NCBI GenBank assembly: GCA_030635865.1
Contig: DAOVYA010000042.1
Location: forward strand, 1-9,438
Origin: Gammaproteobacteria bacterium
GTDB taxonomy: Bacteria; Pseudomonadota; Gammaproteobacteria; UBA9214
Length of the DNA stretch: 9,438 nucleotides
Direction: 5' to 3'
In this document: piece by piece, positions 1 to 5,575 of the stretch
How positions within the stretch are numbered: position 1 is the first letter of the stretch
Layout: the number at the start of each line of letters is the position of its first letter
The notes under the pieces: generated by a model
Seen by the model: the letters and a program-made list of their open reading frames with translations, nothing else
Databases searched by the model: none
What the model was told of the DNA's origin: nothing
Translations under genes and position numbers: made by a program

Positions 1-171
1 CGTATACATTACAACAGACTCCAGGCCTGCTATGTAATAGAAGCTCTCATAGACCTTTGCCGCGTGTCCGGGATTAACGAATTTATCGATAGTCCACATG
101 AACATGACCAGGAAGACAGTCAGTCGAAGAAATAGCAGTGACAATTGAAGCTTTTTATCATGATCTGTCAT
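1..171 (-). CDS. DoxX-like small membrane protein, N-terminal part (gene runs off the left edge)
   Basis: The first 57 codons of a gene that continues past the window edge; the frame is open to base 1. The start ATG (171-169) is preceded by a good ribosome-binding site (GAGAGG, then CAACA). The product begins with a short polar stretch, then a hydrophobic helix at about residues 10-27, followed by a 'W-x-x-D-K-F-x-x-P' segment (residues 26-34) and a 'YESFYYIAGL' stretch. A first helix followed by D-K-F-x-x-P is the usual start of DoxX/DoxD-type four-helix membrane proteins, which is the basis for the name. It starts 36 bp after the ceramidase-like gene on the same strand, so the two are probably co-transcribed. 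The function of most DoxX relatives is unclear, and the missing C-terminal half leaves the family call moderate. Confidence 0.6.
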   Translation of the reverse strand, partial: MTDHDKKLQLSLLFLRLTVFLVMFMWTIDKFVNPGHAAKVYESFYYIAGLESVVMYT

Positions 172-207
172 TGTTGCCTCTCTTTCCGCGTATGTGCATG
201 GATTTTG

Positions 208-987
208 TCAGGTGCGCTTTTTTATGGGGGTTCGCAGGAGCAACCCGGCCAGAAATAATAGTGCGCCCAACGCCGCCAGAAGATGTTTAAGGGCGTGGCC
301 CCCGATTCCAAGAAATTCAAAGATGGCCGCATCCGCCAGCTCCGCGACCTTTGAAGCGCCATACGCACATAAGACCAACCAAATCCATGCATTGCCTGAG
401 AAAGGTGAGCGGAATAGCAGGAGTATAACCGGAATAAGCAACATGGGCAGGAACTGGACGAGAGCATAGGCCCTGAGATCACCTTTTCCCTGGAGTTCAC
501 TGAAATGCCAGTAACCAACTGAAAGCATACCTGCCGCGATGAGGGGCCAGAGCAACCGAATTCCGGAAGTTACGGAAATATTCTCGCCAACGATGACTGC
601 GAACAAGGCCATGAACGAGAGCGTCATTGGCAGGCGGTCCCAAACAAGAGACCCATTTGATGGGTTCAAATTGTAGAACCCCGAGCCCGCGGCAATGAGC
701 GCAACACCCGCAAAGAAGACCAGGTACCCCATACGCAGATCCGGAATCCCTCCGGCAGGACTTTTCCGTCCTACAACGAGAAGCCCCGCAACCCCAACGA
801 ACAGGAACGCGAGATTGGACACGACATTCCAGAAATTCCGGATGCCCAGGATTTCCCTATGGTCGGCAAACACATGGTAGGACGGATCTTGAGGGAAGGG
901 CGGCGAAAAAAGAGCAATGACCAAAGCCCCGAGTACGAGCCCGAAAATGAGGCCCAACTTCGTCACAAACCTTGGATAATTCTGCAT
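208..987 (-). CDS. Ceramidase-superfamily (CREST) integral membrane protein with a His-to-Asn change at a zinc-ligand position
   Basis: A 259-residue protein with about seven hydrophobic segments, resembling bacterial alkaline (phyto)ceramidase-like proteins. Family landmarks are an early 'NFWNVVSN' segment (51-58), a 'GSxxY' motif at 101-105, 'VWDRLPM' at 115-121, and a final-helix 'GHALKH' (230-235). In human ACER3 the zinc site uses Ser77, His81, Asp92, His217 and His221. The same spacing is found here as Ser102, Asn106, Asp117, His231 and His235, so four of the five positions are kept and the first His is Asn (codon AAT at 672-670). Characterised members hydrolyse ceramides in membranes; activity of this one is doubtful without that ligand. 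The start ATG has no strong ribosome-binding site and lies 17 bp from the attC core. It is followed closely by the DoxX-like gene. The family call is good; catalytic function is unproven. Confidence 0.85.
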   Translation of the reverse strand: MQNYPRFVTKLGLIFGLVLGALVIALFSPPFPQDPSYHVFADHREILGIRNFWNVVSNLAFLFVGVAGLLVVGRKSPAGGIPDLRMGYLVFFAGVALIAAGSGFYNLNPSNGSLVWDRLPMTLSFMALFAVIVGENISVTSGIRLLWPLIAAGMLSVGYWHFSELQGKGDLRAYALVQFLPMLLIPVILLLFRSPFSGNAWIWLVLCAYGASKVAELADAAIFEFLGIGGHALKHLLAALGALLFLAGLLLRTPIKKRT

Positions 988-1004
988 TCCGCGATTTTCG
1001 AAGC

Positions 1005-1076
1005 ACCTAACAGTTCGGGTAAGTTGTGCCTGGAGCGCGCAGCGTGGAGAGCGTCAACTTGACCCAATGGTTAGGC
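1005..1076 (-). other. attC: Integron attC recombination site (59-base element)
   Basis: Read on the minus strand, a 72-bp imperfect palindrome begins with GCCTAAC (1076-1070, fits R'' RYYYAAC) and ends with GTTAGGT (1011-1005, fits R' GTTRRRY). Inside, TCAAGTTG faces CAACTTA. They pair except for one extra C in the first arm, which is the extrahelical-base arrangement expected of the L''/L' boxes. The left half strongly resembles the attC sites of aadA-type cassettes, which I recognise from memory. The TAA stop of the 1071-1556 gene lies inside R'', as is common for cassette genes. This fixes the orientation: that gene is the cassette and the ceramidase-like gene lies on its 3' side. No integrase gene or attI is visible. 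Confidence 0.88.
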
Positions 1077-1556
1077 ATTATCCAGCTTCTCATTAAGTTT
1101 TGGAATGTCACTCAGGCTTTCTTCAATTGTTTTAGCCCAGCTTTCATTATTAACACTGACAAATATCGTTGAGCATTTATCCCAATGTTCATCATCTACC
1201 ATGGCATTATATATAGCGAACCAAATTGTTTCTTCCAGCTCTTCATTCGCATGCCAAGTGGACATGACATGGAATTCCTTTCCATTTTCCTCTTGCCACA
1301 GAATATTCGCATTATCGAATGCATCATGCGCTTTTTCACACTCAGGTCCCCAGGCACAGATATATGACAAACCTTTATCTATTAACTTTTTAGCGACATT
1401 TGTGATTTCTGTGCTTGAAATATTTGAATAGTCCCCGGCCAATAACAAGACAAAATATTTCGTTGGATATTGAATATCCAGTAGTTCAACAAGGCTATTC
1501 ACTCTTTCCCTGTAGAGCGGATAACATGATTCACTATCTGAGTCGTATGCCCTCAT
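1071..1556 (-). CDS. Hypothetical integron-cassette protein (DUF7684-like)
   Basis: A 161-residue soluble protein without signal peptide or membrane helix. It is acidic and rich in Trp, Glu and Asn. Visible blocks are a hydrophobic strand 'YFVLLLAGDYS' (about 34-44), a 'YICAWGPECE' segment (about 65-74), a 'STWHANEELEETIWFAIYNA' stretch (about 98-117), and a 'WDKCSTIFV' strand further on. The 'W-H-x-x-E-x-L-E-E-x-x-W-F-A' pattern resembles the DUF7684 family as I recall it; no biochemical function is known to me. The ATG at 1556 has no ribosome-binding site, only overlapping ATGAATGAATG triplets, which is common in cassette genes. The TAA stop is embedded in the attC site, so this is almost certainly a mobile gene cassette. 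The DNA is clearly AT-richer than the operon to the right, consistent with foreign origin. A defence or stress role would be guesswork. Confidence 0.75.
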   Translation of the reverse strand: MRAYDSDSESCYPLYRERVNSLVELLDIQYPTKYFVLLLAGDYSNISSTEITNVAKKLIDKGLSYICAWGPECEKAHDAFDNANILWQEENGKEFHVMSTWHANEELEETIWFAIYNAMVDDEHWDKCSTIFVSVNNESWAKTIEESLSDIPKLNEKLDNA

Positions 1557-1598
1557 TCATTCATGCCTGACGGTTGAGCGACTTGATATGCTTATTGA

Positions 1599-2024
1599 TC
1601 ATGCTCTGTCCCAATAGCGCTGCATTTCATAAAACAAAAATGATGCTGTCCATGTAATTAATAGAAGCCCGGTTAAAGATTCAAGTCCCACAAGATGTCT
1701 TATATGACCATGCGGTTCTATATCTCCAACCCCCAGGGTTGTAAATGTAGTGTATGAAAAATAGACGCAATCCATTAACGATCCGTCAAAATTACCTTTT
1801 AGATACCCCCATTCCTGAACTCGGGGAAGCAAATAATAGGCAATAGAAAAAATCCATATCTCAATACTATGAGCAACCAGAGCGCCAAAAACACCAAAAA
1901 CAATTCTGAAGCGGTGTTTTACTCTCATTTTCGGGATAGCAGTAGATATTCGGTACAAAAATTCATAGTGAATAAGCACTGCGAGAGCAAGGATCGAACT
2001 ATTTATCAGGAATACCGCTAGCAT
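1599..2024 (-). CDS. Small potassium-channel-like membrane protein (Ion_trans_2 type)
   Basis: A 141-residue membrane protein carrying one pore module. It has an N-terminal helix (about 3-22), a second helix (about 42-66), a pore loop with filter TTLGVGD (residues 95-101), and a C-terminal inner helix (about 112-131). The position of the filter between two helices is that of two-helix pore proteins in the Ion_trans_2 family. The canonical potassium filter is T-V-G-Y-G-D; here it reads T-L-G-V-G-D. An ATG at 2024 was chosen because it follows a GGATGG purine stretch at 7-bp distance; a TTG at 2039 would add five residues. The gene is AT-rich like its cassette neighbour, and lies 42 bp upstream of it on the same strand. 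No regulatory RCK or cyclic-nucleotide domain is present. Ion selectivity cannot be read from sequence alone. Confidence 0.82.
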   Translation of the reverse strand: MLAVFLINSSILALAVLIHYEFLYRISTAIPKMRVKHRFRIVFGVFGALVAHSIEIWIFSIAYYLLPRVQEWGYLKGNFDGSLMDCVYFSYTTFTTLGVGDIEPHGHIRHLVGLESLTGLLLITWTASFLFYEMQRYWDRA

Positions 2025-2040
2025 GCTTTTTCCATCCAAA

Positions 2041-2067
2041 AATCAAAGGGGTCAGTGTCGATTGATT
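2041..2067. repeat. Short dyad element overlapping the -10 region
   Basis: AATCAA (2041-2046) and TTGATT (2062-2067) form a 6-bp inverted repeat enclosing a GGGGTCAGTGTCG core. The right arm overlaps the candidate -10 box, so it could be an operator. The core also resembles a short repeat I remember near REP-associated transposase genes in gammaproteobacteria, but no such gene is in the window. Either reading is tentative. Confidence 0.3.
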
Positions 2068-2070
2068 ATA
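2065..2070 (-). promoter_or_regulatory. Candidate -10 box (TATAAT) upstream of the channel gene
   Basis: On the minus strand the sequence TATAAT sits about 40 bp before the chosen ATG of the channel gene, giving a leader of roughly 33 nt. The hexamer 17 bp further upstream (TTACGC) is a poor -35 match, so the promoter would be weak or activator-dependent. It is the only perfect consensus -10 that I noticed in the AT-richer patch and would also serve the cassette gene behind the channel gene. Confidence 0.35.
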
Positions 2071-2106
2071 ACTTGAAGGTTTAGTCGGCGTAACCGGTGT
2101 TGCGTA

Positions 2107-3111
2107 CTAGAGATGACCGCACAGCACCTGCACGCGTTGCGCATCCGTCGTTACTTCAAGATTTGAAGGCAGTGCTGCTTGCCTGTTTTGCAGCCACGCA
2201 ACCATATCATCCAGTACAACGTCTGCCTGCAGGTCACGTGTGAGCATGTGATATCCCTCCGGGTAGAGTGCCAGCCGCCAGTTTGCCTGCCGCTGAACGG
2301 ACAGGGCAGAGAACATTTCGCAAACCGGCTTTGCCGGGATAATTTCATCCCGCTCTCCATATAGAATCAGTGCCGGTGTGGTCAGTTGGGAACTGGAAAG
2401 CAGGGCAGACTCCATCAACTCTGTCAGTCCATACATGGTGTCAATGCGCGTCTCCTTTATGATCAGTGCATTACGTCCCTGTGCACGCAGCATCTCGATA
2501 TTATCGGACGCCATGATATCGAGTCCGCTTCCTGATAATTTCTTCGCGGGCCAGGTATGGGCCGCAAGCCATAATGCAGACTGTTGCCACAAGGGCATAC
2601 TGCGCCAGCCCCAGACAGCCGGCGCCACGAGCACCACACCGTCTACACAATTTGCCGTCGCATTTTCCAACATCAGCATGGCGACAGCGCCTCCCATACT
2701 TTCACCGATCAGAAGCAATGGAATGCCGGGGTGTTTCTTGCAGAGTAGTTCACTTGTGATTGCGGCATCCTGTTGCAGGCGCTCACTGCCCGGCCAGATT
2801 CCGCGTTGCTTTGTTTCGCCAAATCCCCGCTGGTCATAGGCATAGACCTGGATTCCGGCAGCTGTCAATGCCGGTGCGACATCGGTAAATGCATTGCGGT
2901 AGTCATTAAACCCGTGCAGGGCCAGTACGACAGCCTGCGGTTCAGCTTCGGGACGCCAGGTTGTGAGAGGCAGTTCGTAACCATCATCCATGACGACATG
3001 ATCTGGTGTCAGGCGAGGTAACTGTGCAATACTGGAATTCTGCTGGACACGCGGCGTTGCACAGGAGACAAGACAGGTAGCAACCAGCAGGTAAATCAGG
3101 ATGTGCTTCAT
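2107..3111 (-). CDS. Lipoprotein alpha/beta hydrolase (lysophospholipase / monoacylglycerol-lipase-like)
   Basis: A 334-residue serine hydrolase. It opens with a hydrophobic signal and lipobox LVSC, so Cys17 is the likely lipidated residue and the enzyme is anchored in the envelope. The fold landmarks run in order: oxyanion-strand 'LALHGFNDY' (63-71), 'YDQRGFG' (92-98), nucleophile elbow 'GESMGG' with Ser138, then Asp255 in 'YGERDEIIP' and His288 in 'GYHML', which complete the triad. This layout fits the Hydrolase_4 (serine aminopeptidase S33 / PldB-type lysophospholipase) group, whose members cleave lysophospholipids or monoacylglycerols; the real substrate is unknown. The start ATG at 3111 lacks a clear ribosome-binding site but gives the complete signal peptide. 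It is divergent from the ferritin-like gene (45 bp between the starts), so the two may share a regulatory region. Confidence 0.9.
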   Translation of the reverse strand: MKHILIYLLVATCLVSCATPRVQQNSSIAQLPRLTPDHVVMDDGYELPLTTWRPEAEPQAVVLALHGFNDYRNAFTDVAPALTAAGIQVYAYDQRGFGETKQRGIWPGSERLQQDAAITSELLCKKHPGIPLLLIGESMGGAVAMLMLENATANCVDGVVLVAPAVWGWRSMPLWQQSALWLAAHTWPAKKLSGSGLDIMASDNIEMLRAQGRNALIIKETRIDTMYGLTELMESALLSSSQLTTPALILYGERDEIIPAKPVCEMFSALSVQRQANWRLALYPEGYHMLTRDLQADVVLDDMVAWLQNRQAALPSNLEVTTDAQRVQVLCGHL

Positions 3112-3156
3112 GTTGAGGACATCATACCGTGAAATTAGCCACCCGGGAGGACTGTC

Positions 3157-3444
3157 ATGTCAAACGAAGGTTATCACGAACCCAGCAACGAACTCTCCGA
3201 CGAAACACGCGACATGCATCGTGCGATCACCTCGTTAATGGAAGAACTGGAAGCGGTGGACTGGTACAACCAGCGTGTCGATGCATGCGCGAACATGGAG
3301 CTAAAAGAAATTCTTGCGCACAACCGTGACGAAGAAAAAGAGCATGCCGCGATGGTGCTGGAGTGGATACGCCGGCAAGATCCGTCATTTGACAAGGAGT
3401 TGAAGGATTATTTGTTTACTGACAAGACTATTGCGCATGGTTGA
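3157..3444 (+). CDS. Encapsulated-ferritin-like ferroxidase (EncFtn family) without targeting tail
   Basis: A 95-residue two-helix protein closely similar to the EncFtn ferroxidase of Rhodospirillum rubrum, which assembles as a ring of dimers and oxidises ferrous iron inside an encapsulin shell. Conserved blocks are 'MEELEAVDWY' (28-37) and 'AHNRDEEKEHA' (54-64). The R. rubrum iron ligands Glu32, Glu62 and His65 correspond to Glu30, Glu60 and His63 here, and Tyr39 to Tyr37, so the catalytic site looks intact. A strong ribosome-binding site (GGGAGGA, spacing 5) fixes the ATG. Encapsulated members carry a C-terminal extension with a shell-docking peptide and sit beside an encapsulin gene. Here the protein stops right after 'YLFTDKTIAHG' and no shell gene is in the window. 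It is the only clear plus-strand gene. It is either a free-standing form or one shortened beside the repeat that follows. Confidence 0.93.
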   Translation: MSNEGYHEPSNELSDETRDMHRAITSLMEELEAVDWYNQRVDACANMELKEILAHNRDEEKEHAAMVLEWIRRQDPSFDKELKDYLFTDKTIAHG

Positions 3445-3473
3445 GATGTGTCGCAATTGCGGCCTTCCTTCCT

Positions 3474-3685
3474 CGTCATTGCGATCTCCAACCCCCGTCA
3501 TTGCGATCTCCAACCCCCCACGTCATTGCGAGCGAAGCGCGGCAATCTCATGAATCTGGCAGTGGAGTTAGGTGCGACCCTGAACGAGATTGCCGCGTCA
3601 CTTTGTTCCTCGCAATGACGGGGCTCTTTTTGTTCCTCGCATTGACGGGGTTGTTTGTTCGCTGGTGCGACTCGTAATGACGGGG
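3474..3685. repeat. Nested palindromic repeat (CGTCATTGCGAG-type) with tandem arms
   Basis: The core is an inverted pair: 3521-3549 and 3586-3620 share 12-bp outer (CGTCATTGCGAG) and 12-bp inner (CGCGGCAATCTC) arms around a 36-bp loop. Outside this, two further copies of CGTCATTGCG lie on the left (3474 and 3496, period 22 bp, each continuing with ATCTCCAACCCC). Two degenerate reverse copies ending in GACGGGG lie on the right (about 3634-3650 and 3671-3685), giving three units facing three. This motif is a dispersed, transposase-less hairpin repeat seen in many proteobacterial genomes. Its translation gives the tell-tale 'VIASEARQS' peptide. It fills the 250-bp gap between two convergent genes. 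Confidence 0.85.
3521..3631 (+). terminator. Possible terminator for the ferritin-like gene formed by the repeat hairpin
   Basis: The long repeat stem (3521-3549 with 3586-3620) is followed on the plus strand by a T-rich run (CTCTTTTTG, 3624-3632). A strong hairpin plus U-tract between convergent genes could stop plus-strand transcription. The stem-to-tract distance is only a few bases. The minus-strand side has no matching T-run, so it would not be a clean bidirectional terminator. Confidence 0.4.
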
Positions 3686-3694
3686 CACTTTAAT

Positions 3695-4843
3695 CTAGAA
3701 CCAGATTGAAAGGAACACCTGCACCACGTTTGAGGTAAAGTCATACAACGGTTCCGCTCCGACCACACTGCCGGTATTTCTCAAGTCGCGGAAATTATCA
3801 TAATCGAACCAGATATGGTCATAGGAGAGGTTGATGCTGCCGCGGTCAACATACTTTTTGCCGTTTTCGATAAAATCATAACTGACAGTAACTCCAGCCG
3901 TATTGTTGTCAAACTTGCTTAATTCCTTGTCACGGGCAAGAAAGTTCTGTGCATCCATGAAAGGAAACAAATCACTGTAAAAATCAGCGGCCGTCTGGGT
4001 ATAGTAGCGATACCTGCCCTCGATAAGCCAGCCATTGGCCAGCGGGTGTACATAAGCCAGCCTGATATTATGTGCGGTGATATCCCATGAATCGTCGAAG
4101 AAACGGTATTCGGCAGATGCGGAAGCACGCCAGGGCAAATAATAAATTGATCTTATCGCTGCTGCATTACTGGTCCGTGTTTTTGGATAGACCTCGGACT
4201 GGAAACTGTAGCCAACAGGACTGCCCGGATCGACGTACCGAACAGAGCGGTACGGGTTGTTCAGAAACCCTTCGTCCGTAATGGTCTCGAAATCCAGTTC
4301 CATTACCATGTCCTTCGTGAGCACCTGGCTCAGGCCGACCCTGTAATTCTGACGGTCAATATCCTCTGAGAATGTTGCATCGGTATTATTTTCAACCGTA
4401 TCCCACCCATAGGAATAACCCAGGCTGACGGTTGTCATGTTGCCAAACATGTCCATGCTGATACCAAAAGTTGCGGTATTGCCCTCGTAGTCATCCTCAT
4501 CGCTGTTTGTATAGGACAGGCTCATGATCGAATTACCATGCAGGTAGTCGATGCCAGCCGATACCTCGGTGCGATCTTCCGAATATTTGCTCGCACCGCT
4601 GGTTACCACATCTATCGAGGCACTACTGACGGAATCGACGTAATAATTTCCGCTGAGCGCCACATTCTGGCCGATCTTTTTCAGTATCAGTACGGAAGGG
4701 CCGGTGATTTCCACACCGCCGCCGTCATAAGAGTGGTACAGCGCATCGGCACGGTCGTCCGGCAAGACGCCGGCCCTGGAAGGCAGGCAGCCACATAACA
4801 ACAGTATTACAAGCGCCCTAGTTACAACCACAACCACCACCAT
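3695..4843 (-). CDS. DUF3570 outer-membrane beta-barrel protein
   Basis: A 382-residue exported protein of the DUF3570 family. The N-terminus is an unusual run of valines leading into a signal peptide (about 8-25). The rest is alternating hydrophobic/aromatic strands, with repeated patterns such as 'SLGYSYGWD' and 'NIRLAYVHP' and a final 'VVQVFLSIWF'. A terminal aromatic Phe is the usual outer-membrane beta-barrel signature, which places it in the outer membrane. No function is established to my knowledge; the family occurs next to DUF4266 genes, as here. The ATG at 4843 is preceded by GAGG at 6-bp distance. This start overlaps the DUF4266 gene by 26 bp, so the Gly/Cys tail codons of that gene are read in another frame as the valine run. 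In-frame GTG codons just downstream could also serve as starts. It is the last gene of the operon and ends 10 bp before the repeat block. Confidence 0.88.
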   Translation of the reverse strand: MVVVVVVTRALVILLLCGCLPSRAGVLPDDRADALYHSYDGGGVEITGPSVLILKKIGQNVALSGNYYVDSVSSASIDVVTSGASKYSEDRTEVSAGIDYLHGNSIMSLSYTNSDEDDYEGNTATFGISMDMFGNMTTVSLGYSYGWDTVENNTDATFSEDIDRQNYRVGLSQVLTKDMVMELDFETITDEGFLNNPYRSVRYVDPGSPVGYSFQSEVYPKTRTSNAAAIRSIYYLPWRASASAEYRFFDDSWDITAHNIRLAYVHPLANGWLIEGRYRYYTQTAADFYSDLFPFMDAQNFLARDKELSKFDNNTAGVTVSYDFIENGKKYVDRGSINLSYDHIWFDYDNFRDLRNTGSVVGAEPLYDFTSNVVQVFLSIWF

Positions 4844-5054
4844 GTCCGCCCTCGGCCCCGCGCGCGCCTTCCCGTGCCTGGTATACGTGGGTTATGTAGG
4901 AGGACGAAACCGGGTCCCGCTGAAAATTCATAATGGGGTCCGCCAGGTGCGCTCTTTCATAGGGCTTTACCCAGGGCTCTATCGAACTGCAGGCCGGGAG
5001 CAGGGCGAGCAACACCGGTAATACCAGAAGCTTGTGTAGCACGCGGTTTTTCAT
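4818..5054 (-). CDS. DUF4266 small lipoprotein with C-terminal Gly/Cys motif
   Basis: A 78-residue lipoprotein. The signal peptide ends in lipobox LPAC, with Cys22 lipidated. The mature part begins 'SSIEPWVKPYERAHLADP', the hallmark of DUF4266, then 'DPVSSSYITHVYQAREGARG', and ends in a glycine-rich tail GGHGGGCGCN with Cys75 and Cys77 next to the C-terminus. The two exposed cysteines plus His71 look suited to metal binding, a disulfide or attachment of a cofactor; which one is not known. The start ATG overlaps the stop of the thioredoxin gene (ATGA), so translation is probably coupled. Its 3' end overlaps the DUF3570 start by 26 bp. The neighbouring TlpA-like thioredoxin could act on these cysteines. 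The family assignment is firm because of the conserved sequence and context; the function is not. Confidence 0.88.
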   Translation of the reverse strand: MKNRVLHKLLVLPVLLALLPACSSIEPWVKPYERAHLADPIMNFQRDPVSSSYITHVYQAREGARGAEGGHGGGCGCN

Positions 5055-5563
5055 TCCCTGATCAGTTCACGAACCTGTTGCAGGTAGACGTCTTCAAGAC
5101 CCGGCTTGTATCCCTTGTGCAGGTAGCGCATGTTCCCGTTACGGTCGACAATCACCGTGCTTGGCATGGCGACAACATCATACTGCTTGCTGACGGCGCT
5201 GGTATTATCAAGCAGAACAGGGAAACTGACCGGCATCTTGCCAAGCAACCTGCGTGCGTCACTGGAATTTTCTTCGACGTTGACACCAAGCACGGTAAAT
5301 CCCAGTGACTGGTAACGCTTGTGCAGGTCACTGAGTATCGGCATTTCCTGGAGGCAGGGGCCGCACCATGAGGCCCAGAAATTGATCAGCACCACGTCGC
5401 CGCGATATTCGCTGAGCCGGATATTTTTACCGTCCGTACTCTTGAGCGTGAAATCAGGTGCCGCAGTTTGCTCAAGCCCCGAAGATACATCGGTTGATAA
5501 CACAACCATCACTGCCAATACAGCAATCATTGCGGGAAGCGGTAATCGAAACATTCTGTTCAT
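5051..5563 (-). CDS. TlpA/ResA-like thiol-disulfide oxidoreductase
   Basis: A 170-residue exported thioredoxin-fold protein. An N-terminal hydrophobic segment (about 7-24) exports or anchors it. The mature part starts with the family's 'APDFTLKSTDG' strand (35-45), continues with 'NFWASWCGPC' where the active site is Cys67-Gly-Pro-Cys70, and has the cis-proline loop 'MPST' (Pro134). This architecture is that of the AhpC/TSA-Redoxin TlpA group, which keeps periplasmic cysteines reduced, for example before haem attachment to CxxCH. In this operon plausible targets are the two haem motifs of the HzsA-like protein and the Cys pair of the DUF4266 lipoprotein; this is inference from context. The ATG at 5563 has GGAG at 6-bp distance; a second Met follows at residue 4. 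Only 12 bp separate it from the upstream barrel gene. Confidence 0.92.
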   Translation of the reverse strand: MNRMFRLPLPAMIAVLAVMVVLSTDVSSGLEQTAAPDFTLKSTDGKNIRLSEYRGDVVLINFWASWCGPCLQEMPILSDLHKRYQSLGFTVLGVNVEENSSDARRLLGKMPVSFPVLLDNTSAVSKQYDVVAMPSTVIVDRNGNMRYLHKGYKPGLEDVYLQQVRELIRE

Positions 5564-5575
5564 GTCTGTCTCCGG

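Noticed and set aside
2081..2098. GGTTTAGTCGGCGTAACC considered as an attI or attC core upstream of the channel gene
   Set aside because: GTTACGC does not fit GTTRRRY, and no paired L boxes are found around it.
2378..2839. Plus-strand open frame of 153 codons inside the hydrolase gene
   Set aside because: It lies antisense to a gene with a complete catalytic triad and signal peptide, and shows no recognisable domain.
3441..3677. Plus-strand open frame of 78 codons after the EncFtn gene
   Set aside because: It translates the palindromic repeat ('VIASEARQS' type peptide) and has no ribosome-binding site; it is a by-product of the repeat.
3474..3685. Tandem units considered as a CRISPR array
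   Set aside because: Units are 22-25 bp apart with almost no spacer and are inverted on the other side; this is a palindromic element, not regularly spaced direct repeats.
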